A stretch of DNA of 64,000 nucleotides from Lachnospiraceae bacterium (GCA_018384375.1 JAHAYJ010000060.1:33172-97171); one strand, 5' to 3'. Numbered from the stretch's first letter, positions 54,077 to 62,961 are shown. Notes: a model not told the origin generated them from the letters alone. Translations and numbers: made by a program.

Positions 54077-56085
54077 TGGGAAAAAGTTTGTATATCGCAG
54101 AAAAGCCTAGTGTGGCGAGAGAATTCGCAAAGGCACTGCAGCTAAAAGCAAATAATAAGGACGGATATATAGAGTCGGAGGAAGCGATCGTTACATGGTG
54201 CGTGGGGCATCTGGTAACCATGAGCTATCCGGAGGCCTATGATGAGAAATACAAAAAATGGTCTTTGAGTACGATCCCCTTTATTCCGTCTGAGTTTAAA
54301 TATGAGGTCATTGATAATGTAAAGAAACAATTTCAGATTGTCAGTGGTCTGCTGAATCGTGGGGATGTGGATACAATCTATGTCTGTACGGACTCCGGAC
54401 GTGAAGGAGAATATATTTATCGTTTGGTGGAACAGCAGGCGCATGTTACCGGAAAACAGAGAAAGAGAGTATGGATTGACTCGCAGACGGAGGAAGAGAT
54501 CCTACGGGGAATTCGGGAGGCGAAGGATCTTTCCGCATATGATAATCTTGGCGCGGCAGCATATCTTCGCGCGAAGGAAGATTACCTGATGGGAATCAAT
54601 TTTTCAAGAGTACTTACGCTTAAGTATGGAAATGCGGTGAAGAATTATCTGAAAGCAGACAGGGCAGTGATCAGTGTGGGACGTGTAATGACCTGTGTTC
54701 TTGGTATGGTAGTGAACAGAGAAAGAGAAATCAGGGAGTTTGTGAAAACTCCTTTTTATCGTGTCCTTGCAAATATTCTGGTCGGGGAGAAGACCTGTGA
54801 ATGTGAGTGGAAGAGTGTAGAAAATACAAAATATTGGAATTCCCCATTGCTTTATAAGGAAAACGGCTTTAAGGAACGGAAAGACGCACAGGCATTAATT
54901 GAGGAGCTGATGAATCCGGCTCCGGTTATGGCAAAGGTGGAATCTCTTGAAAAGAAAAAGGAGACAAAAAATCCGCCACTCTTATATAATCTGGCAGAGC
55001 TGCAGAATGATTGCTCCAAGTACTTTAAGATCAGTCCTGATGAAACCTTAAGAATCGTTCAGGAATTGTATGAAAAGAAACTGACGACATATCCGAGAAC
55101 CGATGCAAGGGTGATTTCCACAGCGGTCGCAAAAGAAATCTTCAAAAATATCAAGGGACTGACGAATTTCGGAATGGTGAAGGAACATGCTACAAAGATT
55201 TTGGAAAGTGGCAGCTACAAGCAGATTGCAAAGACCAGATATGTAAATGATAAGCAGATTACGGATCATTATGCAATCATTCCCACCGGACAGGGGATTG
55301 GAAATGTGGGAAGCCTCAGTCCGACTGCTTTGAAGGTATATGAAATTATTGTACGTCGCTTTTTAAGTATTTTTTTTCCGCCGGCAGTCTACCGGAAGGT
55401 GGCGCTGAATGTTTCCGTAAAGGAGGAACAGTTCTTTGCAAATTTTAAGGTACTGGAGACTCCCGGATATCTGGAGGCATGTACTTTTTCTTTTGCAAGA
55501 AAGAAGGAAGAAAAAGTGGAAGAAGCAGAGGATACAGAGGATGGAATGGCAGATCAGGATTTTATGGAGACTCTGAATGGGTTAAAAAAGGGAATGGAGC
55601 TTCCTGTTTCCGATATGCAGATTAAGGAGGGGGAGACCACACCGCCAAAACGATATAATTCGGGAACCATCATTCTTGCTATGGAAAATGCGGGGCAGCT
55701 GATTGAGGATGAGGAGCTTCGTGCGCAGATAAAAGGCAGTGGAATCGGAACCTCAGCAACAAGAGCCGAAATATTGAAAAAGCTGATTCATATCCGGTAC
55801 CTTGCATTGAACAAAAAAACCCAGGTGATTACGCCTACGCTACAAGGGGAAATGGTCTATGAGGTTGTGGATAATTCGATAAAGCCTTTGCTTGATCCGG
55901 CTCTTACGGCAAGCTGGGAAAAGGGGCTTACCATGGTGGCAGACGGTGTGATCACAGAAAAGGAATATATGAATAAGCTGGATGCCTTTGTGACAAGAAG
56001 AACCAACATTGTCAAACAACTCAATAACCAGTACAACCTGAACCGACAGTTTGATAAGGCTGCGGTAAACTATAAAAATAAATAA
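54076..56085 (+). CDS. topB: DNA topoisomerase III (type IA)
   Basis: Relaxes and decatenates single-stranded regions of DNA. The 669 residues have the Toprim start SLYIAEKPSVAREFAKAL, the acidic Toprim motif CTDSGREGEYIYRL and the active-site Tyr in LTTYPRTDARVIS. IGTSATRAEILKKL and VITPTLQGEMVYEVV are family signatures. There is no C-terminal zinc finger, as in many short Firmicute TopB proteins. It is translationally coupled to the AAA ATPase gene. Confidence 0.94.
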   Translation: MGKSLYIAEKPSVAREFAKALQLKANNKDGYIESEEAIVTWCVGHLVTMSYPEAYDEKYKKWSLSTIPFIPSEFKYEVIDNVKKQFQIVSGLLNRGDVDTIYVCTDSGREGEYIYRLVEQQAHVTGKQRKRVWIDSQTEEEILRGIREAKDLSAYDNLGAAAYLRAKEDYLMGINFSRVLTLKYGNAVKNYLKADRAVISVGRVMTCVLGMVVNREREIREFVKTPFYRVLANILVGEKTCECEWKSVENTKYWNSPLLYKENGFKERKDAQALIEELMNPAPVMAKVESLEKKKETKNPPLLYNLAELQNDCSKYFKISPDETLRIVQELYEKKLTTYPRTDARVISTAVAKEIFKNIKGLTNFGMVKEHATKILESGSYKQIAKTRYVNDKQITDHYAIIPTGQGIGNVGSLSPTALKVYEIIVRRFLSIFFPPAVYRKVALNVSVKEEQFFANFKVLETPGYLEACTFSFARKKEEKVEEAEDTEDGMADQDFMETLNGLKKGMELPVSDMQIKEGETTPPKRYNSGTIILAMENAGQLIEDEELRAQIKGSGIGTSATRAEILKKLIHIRYLALNKKTQVITPTLQGEMVYEVVDNSIKPLLDPALTASWEKGLTMVADGVITEKEYMNKLDAFVTRRTNIVKQLNNQYNLNRQFDKAAVNYKNK

Positions 56086-56106
56086 TGCTTCGGAACGGAG
56101 GAAAAA

Positions 56107-56772
56107 ATGGAACAGTTTACAATTAAGAATCTTTATAATCTGGAAGAAACAATTGCGGCGGAGCTGTTTGAGGGAGCTGTTTATCCCTGGGAACTGCTGC
56201 CTAAGATCAGCAACTTCATCGTGAAGCTCGGTGAAAAGCTTCCCAAAGATAAATTCACGCAGGTTACAGAGCAGATCTGGATCGCCAATTCTGCAAAAGT
56301 TGCGCCTACAGCATGCATTAATGGGCCAGCAATTATTGATGAGGAGGCAGAGATAAGGCACTGTGCTTTCATACGTGGGAATGCGATTGTTGGAAAGGGA
56401 GCTGTGGTAGGAAACTCTACGGAACTTAAAAATGTCATTCTGTTTAACAAGGTGCAGGTTCCTCATTACAATTATGTGGGTGACAGTATTCTTGGATTTA
56501 AGTCTCATATGGGAGCGGGGTCAATTACTTCTAATGTGAAGAGCGATAAGACACTGGTTGTCGTGAAAAACGGGGAGAAAAAGATCGAAACAGGACTTAA
56601 GAAGTTTGGGGCAATGTTAGGAGATCATGTGGAGGTTGGATGCAACAGCGTTCTGAATCCAGGCACTGTAATCGGAAGAAATTCCAATATCTATCCGGTA
56701 AGCTGTGTGCGTGGCTGTATTCCGGAAGGGAGTATTTACAAAAAGCAGGGTGAAATCATATTTAAGCAGTAA
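56107..56772 (+). CDS. Left-handed beta-helix (hexapeptide) protein resembling the GlmU C-terminal half
   Basis: A 221-residue protein with hexapeptide repeats from about residue 60 (IWIANSAKVAPTACINGPAI) to 210. HYNYVGDSILGFKSHMGAGS resembles the acetyl-CoA region of GlmU-type sugar-1-phosphate acetyltransferases. The uridyltransferase half is missing, replaced by about 55 helical residues (NLEETIAAELFEGAVYPWEL). Acyl transfer to a sugar or nucleotide sugar is likely, but the substrate is unknown. It follows topB after 21 bases. Confidence 0.75.
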   Translation: MEQFTIKNLYNLEETIAAELFEGAVYPWELLPKISNFIVKLGEKLPKDKFTQVTEQIWIANSAKVAPTACINGPAIIDEEAEIRHCAFIRGNAIVGKGAVVGNSTELKNVILFNKVQVPHYNYVGDSILGFKSHMGAGSITSNVKSDKTLVVVKNGEKKIETGLKKFGAMLGDHVEVGCNSVLNPGTVIGRNSNIYPVSCVRGCIPEGSIYKKQGEIIFKQ

Positions 56773-56833
56773 AATTTATCAAAAGGACTGGATTTTTTAT
56801 AAAAGATATGCGAAAATAGAAATTGTGATTATG

Positions 56834-56869
56834 ACAAAATATTCACAAAATCTACAGGGAATATTTTGT
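56834..56869. promoter_or_regulatory. Inverted repeat upstream of the NifU-like gene
   Basis: ACAAAATATTC (56834-56844) and its exact inverse GAATATTTTGT (56859-56869), 14 bases apart, 38 bases before the next ATG. It may be an operator or a weak RNA hairpin. TTGTGA just upstream and TTCACAA inside recall Rex half-sites, but the spacing does not fit. Confidence 0.5.
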
Positions 56870-56906
56870 TAATAAATACTATCTATATGTTGAAAGGAGT
56901 TTTCAC

Positions 56907-57599
56907 ATGATTTATTCAAAAGAAGTTGAAGAAATGTGTACAGTAGCACAGGGTGTTCATCATGGTTGTGCGCCGATTCCCGAAGAAGCAAAATGGGTTC
57001 AGGCTAAAAAAGTGGAAGACATTTCAGGTTTAACACATGGTGTGGGCTGGTGTGCACCTCAGCAGGGCGCCTGCAAGCTGACCCTGAATGTGAAAGAGGG
57101 TATTATCCAGGAGGCATTAGTTGAGACAATTGGATGTTCAGGTATGACACATTCCGCAGCTATGGCAGCCGAAATTCTTCCGGGATTAACTGTTATGGAG
57201 GCATTGAATACTGACCTTGTATGTGATGCAATCAATACAGCTATGAGAGAGTTATTTTTACAGATTGTATACGGACGTTCCCAGAGTGCATTCTCTGAGG
57301 ATGGACTTCCGATCGGTGCAGGTCTTGAGGACTTAGGTAAGGGTCTCAGAAGTCAGGTTGGTACTATGTATGGTACCTTAAAGAAGGGTCCCCGTTATCT
57401 GGAAATGGCTGAAGGCTATGTAACAGGTATTGCACTTGATGCTGATAATGAAATTATCGGTTACAAGTTTGTTAACCTTGGCAAGATGACTGATTTCATC
57501 AAGAAGGGCGACGATCCTACAACTGCATATGAGAAGGCTTGCGGACAGTATGGCCGTGTGGATGATGCTGTTAAGATCATCGACCCGAGAAAAGAATAA
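56907..57599 (+). CDS. NifU/IscU-like iron-sulfur scaffold-type protein
   Basis: A 230-residue protein with an IscU-like core. GACKLTLNVKEGIIQEAL and ETIGCSGMTHSAAMAAEILP then LTVMEALN match the IscU pattern around its first two cluster cysteines, though the Asp next to the first Cys is not evident. The N-terminus adds a Cys-containing segment (MCTVAQGVHHGCAPIPEEAK), and the C-terminal 100 residues are extra. No IscS-type desulfurase is adjacent; instead a GGGtGRT protein follows 19 bases later. AAAGGAG precedes the ATG. Confidence 0.75.
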   Translation: MIYSKEVEEMCTVAQGVHHGCAPIPEEAKWVQAKKVEDISGLTHGVGWCAPQQGACKLTLNVKEGIIQEALVETIGCSGMTHSAAMAAEILPGLTVMEALNTDLVCDAINTAMRELFLQIVYGRSQSAFSEDGLPIGAGLEDLGKGLRSQVGTMYGTLKKGPRYLEMAEGYVTGIALDADNEIIGYKFVNLGKMTDFIKKGDDPTTAYEKACGQYGRVDDAVKIIDPRKE

Positions 57600-57618
57600 T
57601 CATAGGAGGAATGATAAA

Positions 57619-58629
57619 ATGGCATTATTTGAATCATATGAAAGAAGGATTGATAAAATCACTTCTGTTTTAAACTCTTACGGCATTTCTTCTATTGAAG
57701 AGGCTGAAAAAATCACAAAAGATGCTGGGCTTAACGTGTATGACCAGGTTAAGAAGATCCAGCCCATTTGTTTTGAAAATGCATGCTGGGCTTACACAGT
57801 AGGTGCTGCAATTGCAATTAAGAAGAATTGCAGAAAGGCATCCGAAGCTGCAGCAGCAATCGGAGAGGGCCTTCAGGCATTCTGTATTCCAGGCTCTGTA
57901 GCTGACACCCGTAAGGTAGGTCTTGGACATGGCAATCTTGGTAAAATGCTTTTGGAAGAGGATACAGATTGCTTTGCATTCCTTGCAGGACATGAATCCT
58001 TTGCAGCAGCAGAAGGAGCCATCGGAATTGCAGAGAAGGCTAACAAGGTTCGTCAGAAACCCCTTCGTGTTATCTTAAACGGTCTTGGAAAAGATGCAGC
58101 AAAGATCATTTCCAGAATTAACGGCTTTACATTTGTTGAGACAGAGTATGATCCATACACCAATACAGTTAAGGAAGTTTACCGCAAGTCATATTCTGAA
58201 GGACTTCGTGCAAAGGTTAACTGCTACGGTGCAAACTCCGTTCCGGAAGGTGTTGCAATCATGTGGAAGGAGAATGTAGATGTTTCTATCACCGGTAACT
58301 CTACCAATCCCACAAGATTCCAGCATCCCGTTGCAGGCACATATAAGAAAGAAAGATTAGAGGCCGGCAAGAAGTACTTCTCAGTCGCTTCAGGCGGTGG
58401 TACAGGACGTACCCTTCACCCTGATAACATGGCTGCAGGTCCTGCTTCCTACGGTTTCACAGATACATTGGGACGTATGCATTCAGACGCACAGTTTGCA
58501 GGTTCTTCCTCTGTTCCTGCTCACGTTGAAATGATGGGTCTGATCGGTATGGGTAACAACCCTATGGTTGGCGCTACCGTAGCCGTAGCAGTTTCCATTG
58601 AGGAAGCAGCAAAGGCAGGTAAATTCTAA
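57619..58629 (+). CDS. GGGtGRT family protein of unknown function
   Basis: Start moved from 57529 to ATG 57619, 8 bases after AGGAGGA; 336 residues. The protein contains VASGGGTGRTLHPDNMAAGP (about 255-274), the motif that names the family, plus GSVADTRKVGLGHGNLGKML and AGHESFAAAEGAIGIAEKA. The C-terminus is Gly/Ala/Val rich (GLIGMGNNPMVGATVAVAVS). The family is found in anaerobes beside the NifU-like gene and has no established reaction to my knowledge. No membrane helix or signal. Confidence 0.82.
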   Translation: MALFESYERRIDKITSVLNSYGISSIEEAEKITKDAGLNVYDQVKKIQPICFENACWAYTVGAAIAIKKNCRKASEAAAAIGEGLQAFCIPGSVADTRKVGLGHGNLGKMLLEEDTDCFAFLAGHESFAAAEGAIGIAEKANKVRQKPLRVILNGLGKDAAKIISRINGFTFVETEYDPYTNTVKEVYRKSYSEGLRAKVNCYGANSVPEGVAIMWKENVDVSITGNSTNPTRFQHPVAGTYKKERLEAGKKYFSVASGGGTGRTLHPDNMAAGPASYGFTDTLGRMHSDAQFAGSSSVPAHVEMMGLIGMGNNPMVGATVAVAVSIEEAAKAGKF

Positions 58630-58648
58630 GTTATTAAGATTTTAAAGA

Positions 58649-58688
58649 AAAAGGACTTTTCAGGTGTAAACACTTGAAAAGTCCTTTT
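58649..58688. terminator. Bidirectional terminator after the GGGtGRT gene
   Basis: AAAAGGACTTTTCA pairs with TGAAAAGTCCTTTT, extended by GGTGT/ACACT with one G-U pair. A/T runs flank both sides, so it can serve the convergent lipoprotein gene as well. Confidence 0.85.
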
Positions 58689-58708
58689 ATAGTTCTGAAT
58701 TCTATTTA

Positions 58709-60457
58709 TTATTGTGCCCACTCCAGTGCTTCTTCAAGGCTGTCTGCACCAAGGATATTCAGCATAAAATCCATATATTCATCCGCCCTGTCGGTATCAA
58801 TGTACTTAAAGACATCCAGAATGTATTTAGCGGAATGATCTGTCTCATAGATACCGAAGGAAAGCCCCTGCTTTACTTCCTCAAGTGCATCCGTCTGTCG
58901 GTTCATAATGAAAGCTTCTATGTAAGGGTTTGCATCGATAATGTAGTAACCATAGGCAAAGGCAGCGGCTTGCAGTTTTTCTCCGGAGGAGGAAGAGAAG
59001 CCAAGCTCAGTTATGGTAATACTACGAACGTTTCCGGAACGATCCAAATATTCCCGCTGCTTTAAGAAATCAGTTACAACATTCAGATTCATCAAAGTAA
59101 GCAACGGCGCATCCATTGTTTTCTCATAATCGACTGCCCAGTAATTGACACGGGTAAGTGGATTTGGATAGGGATGTATGGCAAGTCCCCAATCATAGTT
59201 ACCCTTTTCCAGTGCGGATTGATTGATGGCTTTCAGCAAATCCATTCCGTTAAAGTGAACTTCATTTTTTCCTTTATTATTATTCCAGTCGTGATCTAAA
59301 CTGAAATATACTTTTGCATTTGCATAGTTACTTTTGGCAGCATTGTAAAAAATGCGGAGAGATTTTTCGAATTCCTGTGCATAATAGTCGACATCATCTG
59401 TGTCCATATAGTTCCAGGTGGTCTGCTGATTGATCTCGTTTGCTATGATCCAGTTAGATACGAGACCATGTTCTCCGCCTGCATAGCGTTCGGTAAGAAA
59501 AGAGGCAATTGCTTCCAAATATCGACAGCCGTCTTCCTCTGCGGTATTGAAGGCATAATAATATGCTCCAGAGTCATGATTGCGCGATTCCGGATGAATC
59601 AATTCCGGATAATTGTCATTCCAGTCATTTAGAATGATGGCTGTAGAAATCATATCCATGCTGGTAAGATAGGAAAACAGATAATCATAGCCATTAATTG
59701 CCGCTCCATTAAATTGATAGGTCTTTCCTCTATAATCATAATAGATGGTAGGACAGGCGGGATTGCTGGTCTCCCCGAGAATTATGGACAAAGGAATATT
59801 GTAGATGGCATGCTTTACACCTAAATCTTCAAGCAATGGGGTTTCCAGTGTTTCCGGATCGATCAGAAGTCCTTTTTTGGAATTGACCTCAAGGCGGCTA
59901 TCCTGATTTGACGCTATCATCTCCGGATTGGTTATATAGGAGCCGGTAGAAATAGGAACATATTCCCCTTCCACCAGCAATGCCGGAACAAATTCCTGAA
60001 AAAGCTGCCCTTCCTCATATTCCCATGTAAGATGACAAGTGGTCGCCTTTTCGGAACTGGTAACAGGCATACTGTCAAATTTGTGATCGGAGTCATAGGT
60101 CTCAAAAGCAAATAGGTAGATAAAAGCATCATCACTTTTGGGAATATCCGGAATTTCGAGATCCAGCGTTATGTGTTTTTGGTCTGATTGAAAACAGCAC
60201 CCTGATATCGTGCCATAAGAGGGAAACTGATATTCAGAAAGCTCTACATTTCCTTCTGCAAGCTTTTTATGGTGTTCCCGCTGCGCTTCTTCCTGTTCTT
60301 CTTTTTCTCGTTCTGCGTTTCGTTCTGCTTCTTTTGCTCTGGCCGCATCAAGTGCGGATTCGGAGGAAGCAGGCTTTGCTTTTCCGCAGCTGCAAAAAAG
60401 AATGCATAAAAAAAGGAGCAGAATAATGATTCGTGGTGTTGACTGATTCCGTTTCAC
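58709..60457 (-). CDS. Lipoprotein with TIM-barrel glycosidase-like domain (DUF5722-like)
   Basis: A 582-residue lipoprotein. The signal peptide ends FCSC (lipobox Cys), followed by a charged coiled-coil linker (about 35-70, AARAKEAERNAEREKEEQEE). A beta region leads to a barrel-like domain with WIIANEINQQTTW (E341 after Asn) and ITITELGFSSSSG (E484). An Asn-Glu pair and a later Thr-Glu 143 residues apart match acid/base and nucleophile positions of GH clan A enzymes. Extracellular glycan hydrolysis is inferred, not shown. It is 11 bases downstream of the BMP-like gene. Confidence 0.68.
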   Translation of the reverse strand: MKRNQSTPRIIILLLFLCILFCSCGKAKPASSESALDAARAKEAERNAEREKEEQEEAQREHHKKLAEGNVELSEYQFPSYGTISGCCFQSDQKHITLDLEIPDIPKSDDAFIYLFAFETYDSDHKFDSMPVTSSEKATTCHLTWEYEEGQLFQEFVPALLVEGEYVPISTGSYITNPEMIASNQDSRLEVNSKKGLLIDPETLETPLLEDLGVKHAIYNIPLSIILGETSNPACPTIYYDYRGKTYQFNGAAINGYDYLFSYLTSMDMISTAIILNDWNDNYPELIHPESRNHDSGAYYYAFNTAEEDGCRYLEAIASFLTERYAGGEHGLVSNWIIANEINQQTTWNYMDTDDVDYYAQEFEKSLRIFYNAAKSNYANAKVYFSLDHDWNNNKGKNEVHFNGMDLLKAINQSALEKGNYDWGLAIHPYPNPLTRVNYWAVDYEKTMDAPLLTLMNLNVVTDFLKQREYLDRSGNVRSITITELGFSSSSGEKLQAAAFAYGYYIIDANPYIEAFIMNRQTDALEEVKQGLSFGIYETDHSAKYILDVFKYIDTDRADEYMDFMLNILGADSLEEALEWAQ

Positions 60458-60468
60458 AACACATCCCC

Positions 60469-61701
60469 CTACAAATTATTATGATAATTTACTTGAATGG
60501 AAATCTCAGGCGTTGACTTGTTGTCGGAGGTGATCCGGATCTCACCGTTTTTTATGCGGGAGAGAAGAACTGCATAATCCGAATAGGAAACCTTTTCAAA
60601 ACGCCAGGCATTTTCAGAAACCGGAAGTCCAATACACTTATCCGACACACCATAGGTGGACGTCTGACCGGACAAATTTTCTGACCAGACATTGCCGGAT
60701 GCAAAATAATCATCCAAGGTCATGATCACTGAATATCTGACTTCCTTCATAGCAGAAGTGAGGAAAAGCTTAGAGATGCTGCTGTGATCTGTGTCTGCCC
60801 CGATCAAAAGACCTCCACAGGATTCGGCAGAGGTAAGAATCGATTCATAAATAGAACCGCCACAGGCAAAAATGACTTCAGTTCCTTCTTCGTACCATTG
60901 GGAAGAGACCTCTTCAATACTTTTATCTGGTAAAAAGGTATCTGCATACCCGTAATCAACAATAATTTCCTCACGGATATTAAGCTCCTTTGCGGCAGCA
61001 TCGATTCCCTGAAGAAAGCCTGTTCCATAGCGCTGAACAGAGGGAAGCTTTTCGCCTCCTATAAAGCCAAGCTTTGTATAACCATCCATAACAGTCATAT
61101 ATCCGGCAAGATATCCTGCTTCCTCCTCGTGATAGGAAATGCAGTGTACGTTAGGAGCAATCGGTAGCTCCTTATCGGAAGCATCCTTCGGAACACCGTC
61201 AAGTATCAGAAAATGAATATCGGGATAAGCATTCTGCAGGCTTCCTAAGGCCTGCTCAAAATGAGAGCCCGAGCAGATAACCAGTTTGGCATGATTTTCA
61301 ACGGCTGTCATAAGAGCCCTCTCGTAAGCATCGACTGTATTTTCATCCGCAGAATAGTAGGAATAGGTTACACCGGCGGCCTGGGCGTATGTTTTAGCGC
61401 CTTCATAGGCGGCCTGGTTAAAACCATTGTCGTCAATACTGCTGCAGTCAATTACCAGGGCAACCTCACCGCCGGTTTTCAGATAGTCGCCGTAATAATC
61501 TGTCTCCGGACTCGAAACAGCTCCTGCAGATGAATCCGGGGCTGTGGTGTCAGCTTTACCTTCCTGTGAAGGAGAAACGGCTGTAGTGGGATTGGGAGTT
61601 TCAGTTCCGACTGCCTTCTGCGTACCGCAACCTCCGCAGAAAAAGAGCAGAACAACTGTACAAAGTAATAGTGGTTTATGGTAATCTATCGATATTCTCA
61701 T
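60469..61701 (-). CDS. BMP-family substrate-binding lipoprotein
   Basis: A 410-residue lipoprotein with lipobox CGGC, a Ser/Thr/Pro-rich linker (about 30-70) and a periplasmic-binding fold of the basic membrane protein (Med/PnrA) type: SIDDNGFNQAAYEGAKTYAQ, LAGYMTVMDGYTKLGFIGG and GADTDHSS. Such proteins bind nucleosides or autoinducers, usually with an ABC transporter. None is present here; the only partner is the DUF5722-like gene. AAGGAGG precedes the ATG. Confidence 0.82.
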   Translation of the reverse strand: MRISIDYHKPLLLCTVVLLFFCGGCGTQKAVGTETPNPTTAVSPSQEGKADTTAPDSSAGAVSSPETDYYGDYLKTGGEVALVIDCSSIDDNGFNQAAYEGAKTYAQAAGVTYSYYSADENTVDAYERALMTAVENHAKLVICSGSHFEQALGSLQNAYPDIHFLILDGVPKDASDKELPIAPNVHCISYHEEEAGYLAGYMTVMDGYTKLGFIGGEKLPSVQRYGTGFLQGIDAAAKELNIREEIIVDYGYADTFLPDKSIEEVSSQWYEEGTEVIFACGGSIYESILTSAESCGGLLIGADTDHSSISKLFLTSAMKEVRYSVIMTLDDYFASGNVWSENLSGQTSTYGVSDKCIGLPVSENAWRFEKVSYSDYAVLLSRIKNGEIRITSDNKSTPEISIQVNYHNNL

Positions 61702-61829
61702 AATGAAGCCTCCTTATTGATACTTTCACATGACAACAGAAGAAAATTTTTCCAATTCAAACCAAGTATAGCAGAAAACGGGCAAAAAAGCGAATAATAT
61801 TATTGATTGGTAAGGTCAAAAAGAAGCTA

Positions 61830-61858
61830 TGGACTTTTTGCGACAAATATCTTAAAAT
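61830..61858 (+). promoter_or_regulatory. Candidate promoter of the zinc-ribbon/DUF4190 gene
   Basis: TGGACT and TAAAAT separated by 17 bases, 43 bases before the ATG at 61902. The -35 match is moderate. Confidence 0.4.
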
Positions 61859-61901
61859 AGTGTTCGTATCTATTAATTATGTTTAGAAGGGATAATAGAA
61901 A

Positions 61902-62537
61902 ATGAGTGAAGAAATGAAAGTATTTTGTACGCAGTGCGGCAGTGAGAATAGTGCGGAAGCAAAATTCTGTGCAAACTGTGGTTCTAAGCTTGAACCCCAC
62001 GCATCTGCACAAGAGACAACACAGCCGCAGACGACAGATAACGTTTATGCCGAGGGACTTCCTCAGGAAGAAGCAGCACCTGCTTATGAAAAGGTTACAG
62101 AGGCAGAGGAAATTAAGCCTGAACCGATTCCGGAAGAAATTCAGATCAATTATGATAATGTACAGGGAAATTTCAGTGCTGACGGCAGCAATGAATATAC
62201 TTCTACATATAGTAATCCTTCAGCACAGTATAATTCTTCCGTTCCTACAGCAGAGGTTGTGAACGGTGGAAATATTGGTGTGGCAATTGCTTCTTTGGTA
62301 TGTGGTATTCTGTCTTTGGTATGCTGCTGCCTTTCCTGGTTCAGCTTTGTCCTGGCAGTTGCAGCAATTGTACTTGGTATTATTACTCTTGTGAAAAAGT
62401 ATGACGGTAAGGGAATGGCAATTGCTGGTCTTGTAACAGCCGGAATTGGTATTGTTATTTTTATTATCTGTATTGGAATCAGTGCAGCAATGCCATATGA
62501 AGAAATATTAGACGAGATTGTGAATGAAATGTATTAA
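61902..62537 (+). CDS. Zinc-ribbon membrane protein with DUF4190-like domain
   Basis: A 211-residue protein: zinc ribbon (FCTQCGSENSAEAKFCANCG, residues 8-27), a long Gln/Thr/Glu-rich linker (about 30-118), then two membrane helices (about 120-160 and 170-195; GVAIASLVCGILSLVCCCLS and GKGMAIAGLVTAGIGIVIFI) of the DUF4190 type. Function unknown. The stop overlaps the next gene by 14 bases, so the two are co-translated. Confidence 0.78.
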   Translation: MSEEMKVFCTQCGSENSAEAKFCANCGSKLEPHASAQETTQPQTTDNVYAEGLPQEEAAPAYEKVTEAEEIKPEPIPEEIQINYDNVQGNFSADGSNEYTSTYSNPSAQYNSSVPTAEVVNGGNIGVAIASLVCGILSLVCCCLSWFSFVLAVAAIVLGIITLVKKYDGKGMAIAGLVTAGIGIVIFIICIGISAAMPYEEILDEIVNEMY

Positions 62538-62961
62538 AAGAGATGGGAAATATCGAGTTGATGAACTCTTTTACCTGATTGGAAAAATCATTTTTATTCC
62601 CTTTTGTCTCTTCGGATTCTGGTTTGCCGGAAGCGGGTTTGAGGCTTATGGAAGTCATATTACATGTGCTATTAGGGACCTATGTGGGCTGCCATGCCCT
62701 GGATGTGGCGGAACGAGAGCGTTTTACTATTTATTTCAGGGAAATATAAGGGAAAGCCTTCGGTTGAATGCCACTGTACTATATGGCGTGGGGGCTTATC
62801 TTCACTTTATGCTCGTGATGTTTTGGCGCAAGCGTTTCAATAGAAACGGAGCAGAAAGGGAAATACAGATTCAGTATTATTTGTATGGAGCGGTCATTGT
62901 GATACTGGTACAATGGCTGGTCAAGATATTCAACATCATTCACAGATTGGTGCTGACATAA
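62524..62961 (+). CDS. DUF2752 membrane protein
   Basis: A 145-residue membrane protein with the DUF2752 signature LCGLPCPGCGGTRAFYYLFQ (about 53-72) and two or three helices (FIPFCLFGFWFAGSGF, YGVGAYLHFMLVMFW, LYGAVIVILVQWLVKI). The CPxCG motif could bind a metal. The family is uncharacterised and often sits with small zinc-ribbon or TM2-type proteins, as here. Confidence 0.82.
   Translation: MKCIKRDGKYRVDELFYLIGKIIFIPFCLFGFWFAGSGFEAYGSHITCAIRDLCGLPCPGCGGTRAFYYLFQGNIRESLRLNATVLYGVGAYLHFMLVMFWRKRFNRNGAEREIQIQYYLYGAVIVILVQWLVKIFNIIHRLVLT

Noticed and set aside
56824-56848. Rex operator (TTGTGA ... TTCACAA)
   Set aside because: The half-sites are about 12 bases apart rather than 4, so the known Rex site does not fit.
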